The notes: generated by a model not told the origin, from the letters alone. Shown: positions 35,465-46,651, counted from the stretch's first letter. The stretch is 64,000 bases of DNA from Zestomonas insulae (GCF_016901015.1 NZ_JAFEUP010000001.1:1054001-1118000); one strand, 5' to 3'. Translations and numbers: made by a program.

Positions 35465-35802
35465 GTGCGTTGAACGACTTCCGCGCCAGCTTGCGCAGCG
35501 ACCAGCACCTGTTCGCCGACACCCTGGCGTTCATCGCCGCGCACTACGACTACCAGCCCAGCGCCTTCGTCAACGGTGGCGTGGAGAATGCCGCCGGGCA
35601 GAACGAAGGCTCGTGCAAGACCCTCGGCCTGGCCCTGCTGGAAGAGCTGAGTCTGGAAGAAACCCTGCGCGCCTTCGGCGAGCACTACCGCAGCGTGCTC
35701 GCCACACCGGACGGCAGCGACCACGGCAACATCCGCGCATTGATGGCCACCGGTCTCGGCGGCGTGCGCTTCGCGCAGCCGTCGCTGCAACGCCAGGCCT
35801 GA
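35461..35802 (+). CDS. HopJ type III effector family protein
   Basis: A 113-residue protein matching the HopJ family: FIAAHYDYQPSAFVNGGVENAAGQNEGSCKTL, then LLEELSLEETLRAFGEHYR and HGNIRALMATGLGGVRF. Despite the name, such proteins are widespread in bacteria without type III secretion and no effector role is implied. It is coupled to DUF1244 by a 4-base overlap and ends the folM operon. Confidence 0.9.
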   Translation: MSALNDFRASLRSDQHLFADTLAFIAAHYDYQPSAFVNGGVENAAGQNEGSCKTLGLALLEELSLEETLRAFGEHYRSVLATPDGSDHGNIRALMATGLGGVRFAQPSLQRQA

Positions 35803-35986
35803 GCCACAGCCCTGCAAGAGTTGCGCAAGTTCGGCAATAACTTGCGCAACTGTCGGCAATGGCTGACAGACAGCCCCGTCAAAGCTGCTTATCCTGCGCC
35901 CAGGAATGGAAATGGGATGCCAGGAAGGCAGCCGGCGCAGCGCGCCGGTCCTCCCAGGCGATCCGCCTCGACATGGAGTCGTCCGG

Positions 35987-36574
35987 ATGCAGCAACACCT
36001 GACATGGAAGCCGTGGAGCAATCCCGGCGTGGAAAACCTGCGCCTCAAGCATGACGCCGGCGGCATTCACGCCAGCAGCCACCTGATCCAGAACCTGCGC
36101 GGCCACAGCATCGCCGCCACCTACGTGCTCAATTGCGACCCGCGCTGGCGGTTCCGCCGCCTGTGGCTGCAGGTCGACAACCACGGCCAGCGCAGCCTGA
36201 TCCTCGAGCGCGACATCCGCGGCCGCTGGCTGCTCAATGGCGAGCCGCGCAACGACCTCGGTGACTGCCAGCAGGTGATGCTCTCCGCCTCGCCGTTCAC
36301 CCACACTCCGGCCTTGCAGCGCTGCGCCCTGGAGACCGGGCAAAGTGCGGCGCTGCAGGTGGCCTGGATCGACATGCTCAGCCTCAAGGTCGAAGCGCGC
36401 CAGCAACGCTACCTGTGCCTGCGCCAGCAGAGCGACCACACCCTGTACCGCTGCGAAGCCGAAGGCAAACCGCCGCGCGAGCTGACGGTCGACCCCGACG
36501 CGCTGCTCATCGATGCCCGCGAGCAGTACCAGCGCATGAGCGTGCGCACCCTGCAGGTCAGCCCCTGGGTCTGA
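35987..36574 (+). CDS. Putative glycolipid-binding domain protein
   Basis: A 195-residue soluble protein. Segments such as GVENLRLKHDAGGIHASSHLIQ, YVLNCDPRWRFRRLWLQVD, RDIRGRWLLNGEP, GCQ-like DCQQVMLSASPFTHTPALQR and YRCEAEGKPPRELTVD fit the putative glycolipid-binding family (PF06475-type). The function is unproven. The ATG at 35987 has GGAG eight bases upstream; an ATG 27 codons earlier lacks a site. It is followed by a terminator shared with the convergent trxB gene. Confidence 0.8.
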   Translation: MQQHLTWKPWSNPGVENLRLKHDAGGIHASSHLIQNLRGHSIAATYVLNCDPRWRFRRLWLQVDNHGQRSLILERDIRGRWLLNGEPRNDLGDCQQVMLSASPFTHTPALQRCALETGQSAALQVAWIDMLSLKVEARQQRYLCLRQQSDHTLYRCEAEGKPPRELTVDPDALLIDAREQYQRMSVRTLQVSPWV

Positions 36575-36585
36575 CCGCGCCCAAC

Positions 36586-36610
36586 AAAAAGCCCCGCAGG
36601 GGGCGGGGCT
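36586..36610 (-). terminator. Intrinsic terminator of trxB
   Basis: GCCCCGC/GCGGGGC stem followed by TTTTTG on the minus strand, 19 bases past the trxB stop. It can also serve the convergent glycolipid-binding-like gene. Confidence 0.8.
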
Positions 36611-36628
36611 TCGGCAGAACGCGATGCC

Positions 36629-37932
<1,304 letters not shown>

Positions 37933-39942
37933 ATGCGCACACCGCGACTACCGCCGCTGACCCTGCGCAAGCGCCTGCTGTGGCTGTTCATTCCGCTGGT
38001 AGTGCTGACCCTGCTGATCGTCAACAGCCTGTCCCGCCACCTGCTACTCAGCCGCTTCGATGCCCAGGACGAACTGCTGCTGAGCAACGAGGCACGCATC
38101 CTCGCCTTCAGCCTCGAAAACGCGCTGACCCGCAACCTCGACATCCTGCGCAGCTACGCCTGGTGGGACGACAGCTACGACTACGCGCAGGGCATCGCCC
38201 GCGAGAAGTTCGCCCGACGCAACCTGGACCCCGACTCGCTGATCACCCTCGACTTCGACTTCCTCATCTACTTCGACGTCGACGGCCAGGTGATCGGTGA
38301 ACAGTGGGTACCACCGGACATGCCAGAGCTGTTCAAGATCACCGCGCCGGCCGCCAGCGACCTGGCCAGCCTGCGCCAGGCCATCATCGCGCGCAGCGGC
38401 GCACTCGGCCTGCTCGCCCACCACGACAACGTCAACCAAGCCACCGGCCAGTTCGTGCTGGTACAAGGCATCCCGCTGATGCTGATCGCCAGTCCGATCA
38501 GCAACAACCAGGGCACCGCCGTACCGCTGGGCAACGTGCTGGCCGGGCGCTTCCTCGATCTGCAGCGCATGGGCGAGCTGAACGAGCAGGTCAACGGCCG
38601 GCTGCGCGTACTGCCGGTCGAGCGCGACCACCCCGGCCCCTGGCGGCCGCTGGCCGATGCCATCCATCCGGGCCTGCAGCACGTCAGCATCGGCCCGCGG
38701 CAACTGCTCAACGAGCAGCAGAACCGCATCGAGCTGCTGCTCAGCGACGTGCGCAACGAACCGCAGCTGCGTCTGCAGATCACTCGACCGCGCGAGGTGT
38801 ACGCGCAGGGCAAGGCGTCGATCGGCGTGTTCCTGCGTCTGGCCATCGCGGTCGCTCTGGTGGCGATCCTGCTGGTCTACCTGGGTCTCGAGCACTGGGT
38901 GCTGAGCCGCATCCAGCGCCTGCACCGCGAAGTCTCCGGAATCAGCGGCGACACCCCACTGCCACGCCTGAGCGACCACGGCCACGACGAACTCGGGCAA
39001 CTGGCCGGCGAACTCAACCTGATGCTCGAACGCCTGGCGCAGAGCGAGGCGCGCGACCGGGTGATCCTCGACAGCATCAGCGACGGCTACTTCGAGATCG
39101 ACGCCCAGGGCCGCATCACCAGCGTCAATCGCGCGCTGCTCAAGCAGCTTGGCTACAAGGCCGAGGAGCTGATCGACCGGTCATTCCGCGACGTGCTCAG
39201 CGCCGAGGATGTCGCCCGCGCCGAGGTGCAGATGCTGCAGGCGCTCAGCGACCAGGGCACCTCGTCGTTCACCGCCCCGCTGCACCGCCGCGACGGCAGC
39301 CTGGTGTACCTGGAAACGCGCTTCTCGCTGAGCCGCGGGGCGAATGGCGAGCTGATCGGCTTCCGCGGCATCCTGCGCGACATCAGCGACCAGGTCGCCT
39401 ACCAGAACCAGCTGCGCGATATGGCCTACCGCGACCCGTTGACCGGCCTCGGCAATCGCAAGGCGCTCGACGAGCAGCTGCGCGCCGCCCTGGAGTCGGC
39501 CAGCCGCCAGCAGAGCTCGCTGGCCCTGCTGTTCATCGACCTGGACCACTTCAAGACGGTCAACGACCGCTTCGGCCACGACGTTGGCGACGCCCTGCTG
39601 ACCACCATCAGCGAGCGCCTGCGCCAGACCCTGCGCCAGCCGGACCGCTTCTACCGGATCGGCGGCGACGAATTCATCATGCTGCTGCCCGGCACCAGCC
39701 GCGAGGCGGCGGAGAAGCTCGCTCAGCGTCTGCTGTTCGTGCTCAACACGCCGATCGAGGTGCACGGCAAGCGTATCGACTTCGTCACCCAGAGCATCGG
39801 CATCGCCCTCTTCCCCGAGCACGCCGACAACGCCGAGGCGCTGCTCAAGGCCGCCGACAGCGCCATGTACCAGGCCAAGCAGGCCGGGCGCAATCAGGCC
39901 AGCGTGTACCGCGCCGACCAGGCGCCGGCAGGAAACATTTGA
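37933..39942 (+). CDS. Membrane diguanylate cyclase (CHASE4-HAMP-PAS-GGDEF)
   Basis: A 669-residue inner-membrane enzyme making c-di-GMP from two GTP. Layout: membrane helix about 13-33, periplasmic CHASE4 sensor to about 290 ([14 protein letters not shown] is typical), second helix about 293-315, HAMP about 316-370, PAS about 375-500 ([14 protein letters not shown]), then GGDEF. The active-site GGDEF is intact at 577-581, and an RQPD inhibitory I-site lies five residues before it, so product feedback is expected. No EAL domain. The CHASE4 ligand is unknown. Confidence 0.93.
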   Translation: MRTPRLPPLTLRKRLLWLFIPLVVLTLLIVNSLSRHLLLSRFDAQDELLLSNEARILAFSLENALTRNLDILRSYAWWDDSYDYAQGIAREKFARRNLDPDSLITLDFDFLIYFDVDGQVIGEQWVPPDMPELFKITAPAASDLASLRQAIIARSGALGLLAHHDNVNQATGQFVLVQGIPLMLIASPISNNQGTAVPLGNVLAGRFLDLQRMGELNEQVNGRLRVLPVERDHPGPWRPLADAIHPGLQHVSIGPRQLLNEQQNRIELLLSDVRNEPQLRLQITRPREVYAQGKASIGVFLRLAIAVALVAILLVYLGLEHWVLSRIQRLHREVSGISGDTPLPRLSDHGHDELGQLAGELNLMLERLAQSEARDRVILDSISDGYFEIDAQGRITSVNRALLKQLGYKAEELIDRSFRDVLSAEDVARAEVQMLQALSDQGTSSFTAPLHRRDGSLVYLETRFSLSRGANGELIGFRGILRDISDQVAYQNQLRDMAYRDPLTGLGNRKALDEQLRAALESASRQQSSLALLFIDLDHFKTVNDRFGHDVGDALLTTISERLRQTLRQPDRFYRIGGDEFIMLLPGTSREAAEKLAQRLLFVLNTPIEVHGKRIDFVTQSIGIALFPEHADNAEALLKAADSAMYQAKQAGRNQASVYRADQAPAGNI

Positions 39943-40012
39943 TCGCAGCCCGGCGCTTTGCCCGCCGTGGCAAAGCCGGTATGGTCGGCGCGATTCCACC
40001 CGAGGAGAAACC

Positions 40013-40759
40013 ATGTCTGCCCCCGTCCTGTCCGGTCCGCAATACCTGCGCGAAGGCCTGAAACTGGTGCTCAGCCCCGGCCTGCGGCTGTTCGTGCTGC
40101 TGCCTTTGACGGTCAACGTGCTGCTGTTCGCCGCGCTGATCGGCTTCGCCGTGGAGGGCTTCAGCACCTGGGTCGATCACCTGATGCCGAGCCTGCCGGA
40201 CTGGCTGAGCTTCCTCAGCTACCTCCTCTGGCCGCTGTTCGTGGTGCTGGTACTGCTCATGGTGTTCTTCACCTTCACCATGCTCGCCAACATCATCGCC
40301 GCACCGTTCAACGGCTTCCTCGCCGAGAAGGTCGAGGTGGTGGTGCGCGGCCAGGACGACTTCCCGGCGTTCAGCTGGGGCGAGCTGATGGCGATGATCC
40401 CGCGCACGGTCGGCCGCGAGATGCGCAAGCTGGCGTACTTCCTGCCGCGCGCGCTCGGCCTGTTCGTGCTCTCGCTGATCCCCGGGGTGAACCTGATCGC
40501 CGCGCCGCTGTGGCTGCTGTTCGGCGTGTGGATGATGGCCGTGCAGTACATCGACTACCCGGCAGACAACCACAAGCTCGGCTGGAACGAGATGCTCGCC
40601 TGGCTGCGCGAGAAGCGCTGGCAGAGCCTCGGCTTCGGCGGCATCACCTACCTGGCGCTGCTGATCCCGGTGGTCAACCTGCTGGCGATGCCGGCGGCGG
40701 TGGCCGGCGCCACGCTGTTCTGGGTGCGCGAAGGCGGTGACAAGACGCTGGTGAAGTAG
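40013..40759 (+). CDS. cysZ: CysZ sulfate transporter
   Basis: A 248-residue inner-membrane protein. Family marks are the N-terminal [41 protein letters not shown], the [30 protein letters not shown] segment and the ending FWVREG. CysZ imports sulfate for cysteine synthesis. The ATG has a clear GAGGAGA site. The short gap of 70 bases from the diguanylate cyclase allows co-transcription. Confidence 0.92.
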   Translation: MSAPVLSGPQYLREGLKLVLSPGLRLFVLLPLTVNVLLFAALIGFAVEGFSTWVDHLMPSLPDWLSFLSYLLWPLFVVLVLLMVFFTFTMLANIIAAPFNGFLAEKVEVVVRGQDDFPAFSWGELMAMIPRTVGREMRKLAYFLPRALGLFVLSLIPGVNLIAAPLWLLFGVWMMAVQYIDYPADNHKLGWNEMLAWLREKRWQSLGFGGITYLALLIPVVNLLAMPAAVAGATLFWVREGGDKTLVK

Positions 40760-40808
40760 CCAGGCACACCTCACTCAAGGCACACCTGCGACCGAGGCAT
40801 CGGCCCGG

Positions 40809-41279
40809 CTACAGGGTGCCGATGCGGTCGAGTTCCTGCTTCAGCTCGTCGCGACTGAGCCGCTCGAAGGGCAGCGCCAGGAAGGCCCGGCAGCGCAGCT
40901 CGATGCGCGCCAGGGTGGCGTGGAAGGCGGCGGTGATCGCCGCATCGTCGCCCTGCACGTCGGAGGGGTCTGCCAACCCCCAATGGGCTTTCAGGACGGG
41001 GCCGAAGTAGACCGGGCAGGCCTCGCCAGCGGCCTTGTCGCAGACGGTGATGACGATGTCGGGCGGGTTGCCTTCGAACGCATCGTTGCCCTTGCTGGCC
41101 AGCCCGGCGATCGAGATACCGGCCTCCTGCAGCGTCACCAGCGTGCGCGGCAGCACCTGGCCCTTGGGGAAGCTGCCGGCGCTGACCGCTTCGAAGCTCG
41201 AAGGGGCCAGATGGTTGAACAGCGCTTCGGAAAGGATGCTGCGGCAGCTGTTGGCCGTGCACATGAACAGGACTTTCAC
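40809..41279 (-). CDS. arsC: Arsenate reductase, low-molecular-weight phosphatase type
   Basis: A 156-residue cytoplasmic enzyme reducing arsenate to arsenite. The CX5R phosphate loop is CTANSCR (Cys7-Arg13), and later redox cysteines are in TVCDKAAGEACPVY. The aspartate in WGLADPSD is the general acid region. The start is GTG at 41279, after GGAGGAG; the long upstream extension lies inside arsB in another frame. It is last in arsR-arsB-arsC, 26 bases after arsB. Confidence 0.93.
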   Translation of the reverse strand: MKVLFMCTANSCRSILSEALFNHLAPSSFEAVSAGSFPKGQVLPRTLVTLQEAGISIAGLASKGNDAFEGNPPDIVITVCDKAAGEACPVYFGPVLKAHWGLADPSDVQGDDAAITAAFHATLARIELRCRAFLALPFERLSRDELKQELDRIGTL

Positions 41280-41305
41280 GGGGACTCCTCCGCTGGCTGG
41301 CGGGA

Positions 41306-42589
41306 TCAGAAGCCCAGGCGGATGGCCAGGGCGGACAGGGTGACAAACAGCACGGGCAGGGTCAGGACGATGCCGACCTTGAAGTAATAGCCCCAGGTCA
41401 CATGGATGCCCTTGCGGTCCAGGACATGCAGCCAGAGCAGCGTGGCCAGGCTGCCGATCGGGGTGATTTTCGGACCCAGGTCGCAGCCGATGACGTTGGC
41501 GTAGACCATCGCCTCGCGCACCACGCCGGTCGCGTCGGAGGCCTGGATCGACAGGGCGCCGACCAGGACGGTGGGCATGTTGTTCATCACCGAGGACAGC
41601 GCCGCGGTGAGGAAGCCGGTGCCCAGCGCTGCGCCCCACACGCCGTAACCGGCCAGGTGGTTCAGCGCGGCGGTCAGGTAGTCGGTGAGGCCTTCATTCC
41701 TCAGGCCGTAGACCACCAGGTACATGCCCAGCGAGAACACCACCACCTGCCACGGGGCGTCACGCAGCACCCGGCGGGTGGAGATGACGTGGCCGCGGGC
41801 GGCGACCGCGAACAGCACCGCGGCGCAGGCGGCTGCCACGGCGCTGATCGGAATGCCCAGCGGCTCCAGGGCGAACAGCCCGAGCAGCAGCGCGACCAGC
41901 ACGCACCAGCCGACGCGGAACGCCGCGCGGTCACGGATCGCCAGGCGCGGGTCTTTCAGCGACGCCAGGTCGTAGGTCGCCGGGACGTCACGGCGGAAGA
42001 ACCACCAGAGGGCGACCAGGGTCGCGGCGACGCTGACCAGGTTGACCGGGACCATCACCGCGGCGTATTCGCTGAAGCCCAGGTCGAAGTAGTCGGCCGA
42101 GACGATGTTCACCAGGTTGGAGACCACCAGCGGCAGGCTGGCGGTGTCGGCGATGAAACCGGCGGCCATGACGAAGGCCAGGGTCGAGGCCGCCGAGAAG
42201 CGCAAGGCGACCAGCATGGAGACCACGATGGGGGTCAGGATCAGGGCCGCGCCATCGTTGGCAAACACGGCCGCAACCGCCGCGCCGAGCAGCACGGTGA
42301 AGGCGAACAGGCGGCTGCCCCGGCCTTTCGCCCAGCGCGCCACGTGCAGTGCGGCCCATTCGAAGAACCCCGCCTCATCGAGCAGCAGGCTGATGATGAT
42401 CACCGCGATGAAGGTCGCCGTGGCGTTCCACACGATCGCCCACACGGTGGGAATGTCGGCCCAGGTGACGACGCCCGCCAGCAGGGCGAGGACCGCGCCC
42501 AGGGCGGCGCTCCAGCCGACGCCAAGACCCTTGGGCTGCCAGATGACCAGGGTGATGGTGAACAGGAAGATGGCGACGGCGATCAGCAT
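41306..42589 (-). CDS. arsB: Arsenite efflux pump ArsB
   Basis: A 427-residue inner-membrane transporter with about twelve helices. ArsB blocks include [55 protein letters not shown] and [13 protein letters not shown]. It expels arsenite (and antimonite) made by ArsC, using the proton gradient when no ArsA is present; no arsA is seen here. It starts 23 bases after arsR. Confidence 0.95.
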   Translation of the reverse strand: MLIAVAIFLFTITLVIWQPKGLGVGWSAALGAVLALLAGVVTWADIPTVWAIVWNATATFIAVIIISLLLDEAGFFEWAALHVARWAKGRGSRLFAFTVLLGAAVAAVFANDGAALILTPIVVSMLVALRFSAASTLAFVMAAGFIADTASLPLVVSNLVNIVSADYFDLGFSEYAAVMVPVNLVSVAATLVALWWFFRRDVPATYDLASLKDPRLAIRDRAAFRVGWCVLVALLLGLFALEPLGIPISAVAAACAAVLFAVAARGHVISTRRVLRDAPWQVVVFSLGMYLVVYGLRNEGLTDYLTAALNHLAGYGVWGAALGTGFLTAALSSVMNNMPTVLVGALSIQASDATGVVREAMVYANVIGCDLGPKITPIGSLATLLWLHVLDRKGIHVTWGYYFKVGIVLTLPVLFVTLSALAIRLGF

Positions 42590-42612
42590 GGTGGTTCGGG
42601 TGCGCTCCGGGT

Positions 42613-42957
42613 CTAGCAGTAGGTGGCCGCGCGCACGGGGCGGTCGCCCATCTGCGCGAGTCGAGTGCGGTTCTGCTCAAGCCACTCGGCGTTCGCCGCC
42701 AGCGTTGCCTTGAGGACCTCGTGGACCCAAGGGGCCAGTTGCGGATTGAGCTGGTAATAGACCCACTGGCCCTGGCGTCGATCCAGCAGCAGGCCGCAGG
42801 CGCGCAGCTGCGCCAGGTGCCGGGAGATCTTCGGCTGGCTGTCGCCCAGCGCGCAGACCAGCTCACAGACGCACAGCTCGCCTTCCCGGGCAATCAACAG
42901 CGCGGCGCGCACCCGAGTTTCATCGGACAGACACTTGAACAAGGCAGTGGGGGTCAT
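42613..42957 (-). CDS. arsR: Arsenic-responsive repressor ArsR
   Basis: A 114-residue ArsR/SmtB winged-helix repressor. The metal-binding motif ELCVCEL (Cys32, Cys34) lies in the alpha-3 region, and [19 protein letters not shown] is the recognition helix. Arsenite binding should release it from DNA. The ATG at 42957 is preferred to an upstream ATG at 43020 that falls inside the operator. A large palindrome lies 20 bases upstream. Confidence 0.93.
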   Translation of the reverse strand: MTPTALFKCLSDETRVRAALLIAREGELCVCELVCALGDSQPKISRHLAQLRACGLLLDRRQGQWVYYQLNPQLAPWVHEVLKATLAANAEWLEQNRTRLAQMGDRPVRAATYC

Positions 42958-42976
42958 AGCAGGAAGCTCAAAAACA

Positions 42977-43012
42977 ATATACGAAAATCCGAATATATGG
43001 ATTATCGTATAT
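42977..43012 (-). promoter_or_regulatory. Operator palindrome of the ars operon
   Basis: A 36-base imperfect palindrome with perfect ends ATATACGA/TCGTATAT and inner ATCC/GGAT. It stands in the only strongly AT-rich patch near arsR and is the obvious ArsR site covering the arsRBC promoter. Confidence 0.8.
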
Positions 43013-43249
43013 CTCTGCAACTACTCAGCCGCTGTCTTGTCGGGGTGCGCGAAGAAGGTGACAAGGCGCTGCAACCAAGTACCCCAAAAGCGTGAAGCGC
43101 TGACCAGACTGAACCATAGGCGGACACCATCGCCCCACTGCCGAGCCGCCGGCAATAGACCACTCGCGACCGACGTCCGGTGGGCAGCAGGCGCAAGGAA
43201 AATCGACTGTACTCTGAGCTTCGGCACCCGCTCATTTGGAGGTCAGATC

Positions 43250-43504
43250 ATGAAAGCGTCGCGGATTCTTGCCTGCATTTTTGCAGCCCTTCTGCTGGCC
43301 TCGGTGGACATATCCTGGGCGGCCACTCAGCGCGCTGAAAATCGCCGCGAGGCGCGAGACGTTCGCCAGGAAACACGTCAGGACGCACGTCAGACCAAAC
43401 AGGATTGCCGCGCGGCCGACATGCAGAGCAATGCCGGGTGTCGGCAAGACAAGAGGCAAACCAAGCAGCAAGGCCGGGAAAGGGCGCGAGATATCAAATA
43501 CTGA
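43250..43504 (+). CDS. Small secreted basic Arg/Gln-rich protein
   Basis: An 84-residue protein with a clear signal peptide (ILACIFAALLLASVDISWA) and a mature part of about 59 residues, very rich in Arg, Gln, Asp and Lys. Quasi-repeats such as RQETRQDARQTKQD and RQDKRQTKQQ suggest a highly charged helix, with two cysteines (CRAADMQSNAGC) that could form a disulfide in the periplasm. GGAGG precedes the ATG. I know no function; it lies between ars genes and a lipoate ligase-like gene. Confidence 0.75.
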   Translation: MKASRILACIFAALLLASVDISWAATQRAENRREARDVRQETRQDARQTKQDCRAADMQSNAGCRQDKRQTKQQGRERARDIKY

Positions 43505-43516
43505 AAAAGCCTTGCG

Positions 43517-44233
43517 TTACGGCAGCGGCAGCGCCAGACCCACTTCAGCCAGGGTCTGCCGGTATAACGTCGGCAGCTCATCGACGGCCACCCACGGCTC
43601 TTCCAGGCACTCGGCCAGGCCGATATGGCTGGCTGACCGGCAGCGCTCATCCAGCCCGCAGCCGGCATAGAAGGCATTGACCAGCTCGACCATCGCCTCG
43701 CGCTGGTTGCCCATCAGCGCCGCGCCGTGGGCCAGGGTCACGTAACGACCATCGCTCGGTCGGCGTCGCCAGCGCTGCGCGGTGCCGACCAGTTTGCGGC
43801 CCTCCAGCGTGATGTTGTAACGGCCGTCGCAGAACGCCCCCTCCACCGCGCCGAGCCCCGGCTGCAGGCCCTGGGCGGCAAGCCAGGCACAGAACGGCTG
43901 GCAGAGGCGCAGGTAGGCGGTCTCCAGGCGGGTCAGATCGGGTTCGTGCGGCGGCACGGCATACACCAGGGCGACGTTGAGCACCGCCGGCGATTGCGGT
44001 ACCGGCTCGCCACCGGTATCGCGCAGCGCCACCGGCCAACCGCGCTCGGCACACTGCGCCGCCGCCTCGGCGAAACCGGGCAGGCGGCTGAACTTGCGCG
44101 GCATCACCAACGCCTGCTCGGTGGGCCGCCAGAGCAGCAGCGCGCAGTCGTGCTGAGCGGCGTGCGCCTGGTCGAGCAGCAACCGCTCGGCATCCAGGCC
44201 GGCTTCCACCGGAAATTCGCGTATGGCTTGCAT
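43517..44233 (-). CDS. Lipoate--protein ligase family protein
   Basis: A 238-residue protein of the LplA/BPL fold. The conserved blocks are ALLLWRPTEQALVMPRK, the VALRDTGGEPVPQSPAVLNVAL strand, and GRYNITLEGRKLVGTAQRW with the active-site lysine. It lacks the C-terminal accessory domain of full LplA. It may transfer lipoate or octanoate to E2/GcvH proteins, or act on another substrate. The frame is translated alone; no partner gene is close. Confidence 0.85.
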   Translation of the reverse strand: MQAIREFPVEAGLDAERLLLDQAHAAQHDCALLLWRPTEQALVMPRKFSRLPGFAEAAAQCAERGWPVALRDTGGEPVPQSPAVLNVALVYAVPPHEPDLTRLETAYLRLCQPFCAWLAAQGLQPGLGAVEGAFCDGRYNITLEGRKLVGTAQRWRRRPSDGRYVTLAHGAALMGNQREAMVELVNAFYAGCGLDERCRSASHIGLAECLEEPWVAVDELPTLYRQTLAEVGLALPLP

Positions 44234-44260
44234 GGCATTCCTCTTCGTCGCGGGCCGTGC

Positions 44261-45211
44261 TCAGGATAGCGCGTCGGGCGGCGCCGCCTGGCGCTCGGCG
44301 CTGGCCTGGATCAGTTCGATGGCCTGCCGGGCGATCGGCGACAGGGTGCGGCCGGCGTGGCTGACGATCCAGCAACCGATGCTCAGTGGCGCCAGCGCCG
44401 GGGTGACGCGCTCGGCCAGGTCGAGCAGCGCGCCGCTGTACAAGTCCGCCGTCAGCCAGGCGCGCCAGGTGAACAGCAGCGCGTCGCTGGCCAGGGTGGT
44501 CGCGCGCAGCAGGTTGAGGTCGTTGCAGGTCAGCGCCAAATCCACCGGCGTGCCGGCCGGCAAGTCCAGGCCGGCGCGCAGCCGCGCCGGGGTGGTATCG
44601 GCGGCGCGTACCGAACTCCACGGATAGTCAGCCAGCTGCAGGCGCTGGATCGGCGTGGTCTGCTGCGCCAGCGGGTGCTCGCGGCGACAGAAGATCGAGG
44701 CCGGCTGCGGCGGCAGCGCGGTGACCGCCAAGCGCGCATCGCTGAGCGGCTCCTGGGTGTAGGCGACGATGAACTCGATGCGCTCCTGCTCGAGCAATGG
44801 CAGCAGGTGATGCCAGTGGTTGACCTCGACCTTGACGGTCAGTCGCGGCACGCGCTGGCGCAGGCTGATCAGCGCCTCCGGCAGGTACAGGTCGGCGGCC
44901 ATCATGCTGGCGCCGAAATTCAGTTCGCCGCCCTCGCCCTGGGCGATATGCAGCGCCTCGGCGCTCAAGCGGCTGGCGCTGCCGAGCAGTTCGCGACCGC
45001 GCGCCAGCAACTGGCGGCCGGCGGCGGTCAGCGCCACCGAGCGGGTGTCGCGATCGAACAGGCGTACGCCCAGCTCCGCCTCCAGCGCCTGAATGCTGCG
45101 GCTGAAGGCGGTCTGCGACAGGTTGGCGCGCTCCGCGGCGCGGGAGAAGTGCAGTTCCTCGCCAAGCAGCACCAGGTGGTGGATACGCTTGAGGTCAATT
45201 AAGTCTGCCAA
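44261..45211 (-). CDS. LysR-family transcriptional regulator
   Basis: A 316-residue LysR-type regulator. The helix-turn-helix is LGEELHFSRAAERANLSQTAFSRSIQALEAELG, then the effector domain from about residue 92. The only plausible start is TTG at 45211, with AGGT eight bases upstream; no in-frame ATG or GTG fits. It is divergent from the M20 amidohydrolase gene across 90 bases, so it likely controls that gene. An 8-bp inverted repeat covers its start. Confidence 0.88.
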   Translation of the reverse strand: MADLIDLKRIHHLVLLGEELHFSRAAERANLSQTAFSRSIQALEAELGVRLFDRDTRSVALTAAGRQLLARGRELLGSASRLSAEALHIAQGEGGELNFGASMMAADLYLPEALISLRQRVPRLTVKVEVNHWHHLLPLLEQERIEFIVAYTQEPLSDARLAVTALPPQPASIFCRREHPLAQQTTPIQRLQLADYPWSSVRAADTTPARLRAGLDLPAGTPVDLALTCNDLNLLRATTLASDALLFTWRAWLTADLYSGALLDLAERVTPALAPLSIGCWIVSHAGRTLSPIARQAIELIQASAERQAAPPDALS

Positions 45212-45241
45212 TGCATCAATACCTCATAACTTTTGCATTGG
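45208..45241. promoter_or_regulatory. Inverted repeat between LysR and amidohydrolase genes
   Basis: CCAATGCA (45208-45215) and TGCATTGG (45234-45241) are perfect inverted copies 18 bases apart. They overlap the LysR start and lie about 60 bases before the amidohydrolase start, as expected for a LysR autoregulatory site. Confidence 0.45.
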
Positions 45242-45301
45242 ACGCTTGCACCCCAGCCTTTGCAGACTGGCCAGCACAACAATCAGACAAGGATCGCCCC
45301 C

Positions 45302-46639
45302 ATGCTCAGCCGTCCCCTGCTCAGCGCCCTTGCCCTCGCCCTCTGCGCCGGCTCCGTCCAGGCCGCCAACGACACGCCGAACGCGCGCGTCGACCAGATC
45401 GTGCAACAGGACGAGGCGCAGCTCATCGAGGTGTTCAAGGCGCTGCACCGCAATCCGGAAATGGCTTTCCAGGAGACCGAGACCGCCGCACGGGTGGCCA
45501 GCGCACTGCGCGAGCAGGGCTTCGAGGTGAAGAGCGCGATCGGCACCACCGGGGTGGTCGGCATCCTGCGCAACGGCCCGGGGCCGGTGCTGATGTACCG
45601 CGCCGACATGGACGCCCTGCCGATCAAGGAAGAGACCGGCCTGCCCTACCAGAGCAGCAAGGTCACCGCCTGGCTGAACAACCCCAGCCAGCCGGTGATG
45701 CACGCCTGCGGCCACGACGCGCACACCACCTGGCTGCTGGAAGTGGCCAAGGTCATGGCGCAGCTCAGGGACCAGTGGTCCGGCACCCTGGTGCTGGTCG
45801 CCCAGCCGGCCGAGGAGATCCTCGAAGGCGCCACGGCAATGGTCAACGACGGCCTCTACAAGTTCGCCCCGAAACCCGACGTGCTGATCGCCGCGCACGT
45901 CTCGCCGATCTTCCCGGCCGGCAGCGTCGGCCTGCGCGAGGGACCCCGGCTGGCCGGCACCGACCAGATCGACGTCGAACTGCCGGGCATCGGTGGCCAT
46001 GGCTCGACGCCGCACGTGACCAAGGACCCGGTGGTGATGGCGGCGATGGCAGTGATGGGTTACCAGACCGTGGTCAGCCGCATGGTCGACCAGTCCAAGC
46101 CGGCCGTGCTCACCGTCGGCGCCGTGCAGGCCGGGGTGAACAACAACGTGATTCCCGATCGCGCGCTGCTCAAGCTCAACCTGCGCTGGTACGACCAGCA
46201 GGTGCGCGAGCGACTGATCGCCGGGATCAAGTCGGTCACCAGCGGCGTGCTGCTGATGAACGATGTGCCGGACGGCTACGTGGCGAAGTACACCATGAAG
46301 GGCTATTCCACCCCGGTGTTCAACGCCAAGGCGCAGACCGAGCGGGCCCAGGCGGTGCTGACCGCGCAACTGGGCGCCGACAAGGTGCTGCCGGGCCTGC
46401 CGCCGCTGATGGGCTCCGAGGATTTTCACATGCTCGCCAGCCCCTACCCGGACACCCCGACGCTGTTCCTCGAGGTCGGTTCGGGCAAGCCGGACGTCTA
46501 CAAGAACCTGGTCGAGAAGCAGCAGATGCCGTCGGCGATGAACCACACCTCGCGCTTCGTCGTCGAGCTGCCCGCGATTGCCACCGGCGCGCGCGCGGTC
46601 AGCGCGACGCTGCTGGCGTTCTTCGCCGACGCCCGCTAA
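45302..46639 (+). CDS. Exported M20 amidohydrolase
   Basis: A 445-residue M20-family metallohydrolase with a signal peptide (LLSALALALCAGSVQA), so it should act in the periplasm. Metal-site blocks are YRADMDALPI, HACGHDAHT (136-141), the catalytic glutamates in PAEEILEGA, and GSEDFHM near the end. Substrates of relatives include N-acyl amino acids, hippurate and auxin conjugates. AAGGA stands before the ATG. The adjacent divergent LysR gene is its probable regulator. Confidence 0.9.
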   Translation: MLSRPLLSALALALCAGSVQAANDTPNARVDQIVQQDEAQLIEVFKALHRNPEMAFQETETAARVASALREQGFEVKSAIGTTGVVGILRNGPGPVLMYRADMDALPIKEETGLPYQSSKVTAWLNNPSQPVMHACGHDAHTTWLLEVAKVMAQLRDQWSGTLVLVAQPAEEILEGATAMVNDGLYKFAPKPDVLIAAHVSPIFPAGSVGLREGPRLAGTDQIDVELPGIGGHGSTPHVTKDPVVMAAMAVMGYQTVVSRMVDQSKPAVLTVGAVQAGVNNNVIPDRALLKLNLRWYDQQVRERLIAGIKSVTSGVLLMNDVPDGYVAKYTMKGYSTPVFNAKAQTERAQAVLTAQLGADKVLPGLPPLMGSEDFHMLASPYPDTPTLFLEVGSGKPDVYKNLVEKQQMPSAMNHTSRFVVELPAIATGARAVSATLLAFFADAR

Positions 46640-46651
46640 CCGCGGCGTCGC

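Noticed and set aside
35461..35802. Reading the HopJ-family gene as evidence of type III secretion
   Set aside because: The family is common in non-pathogens and there is no secretion gene or hrp-box-like promoter here; the gene is inside a folM operon.
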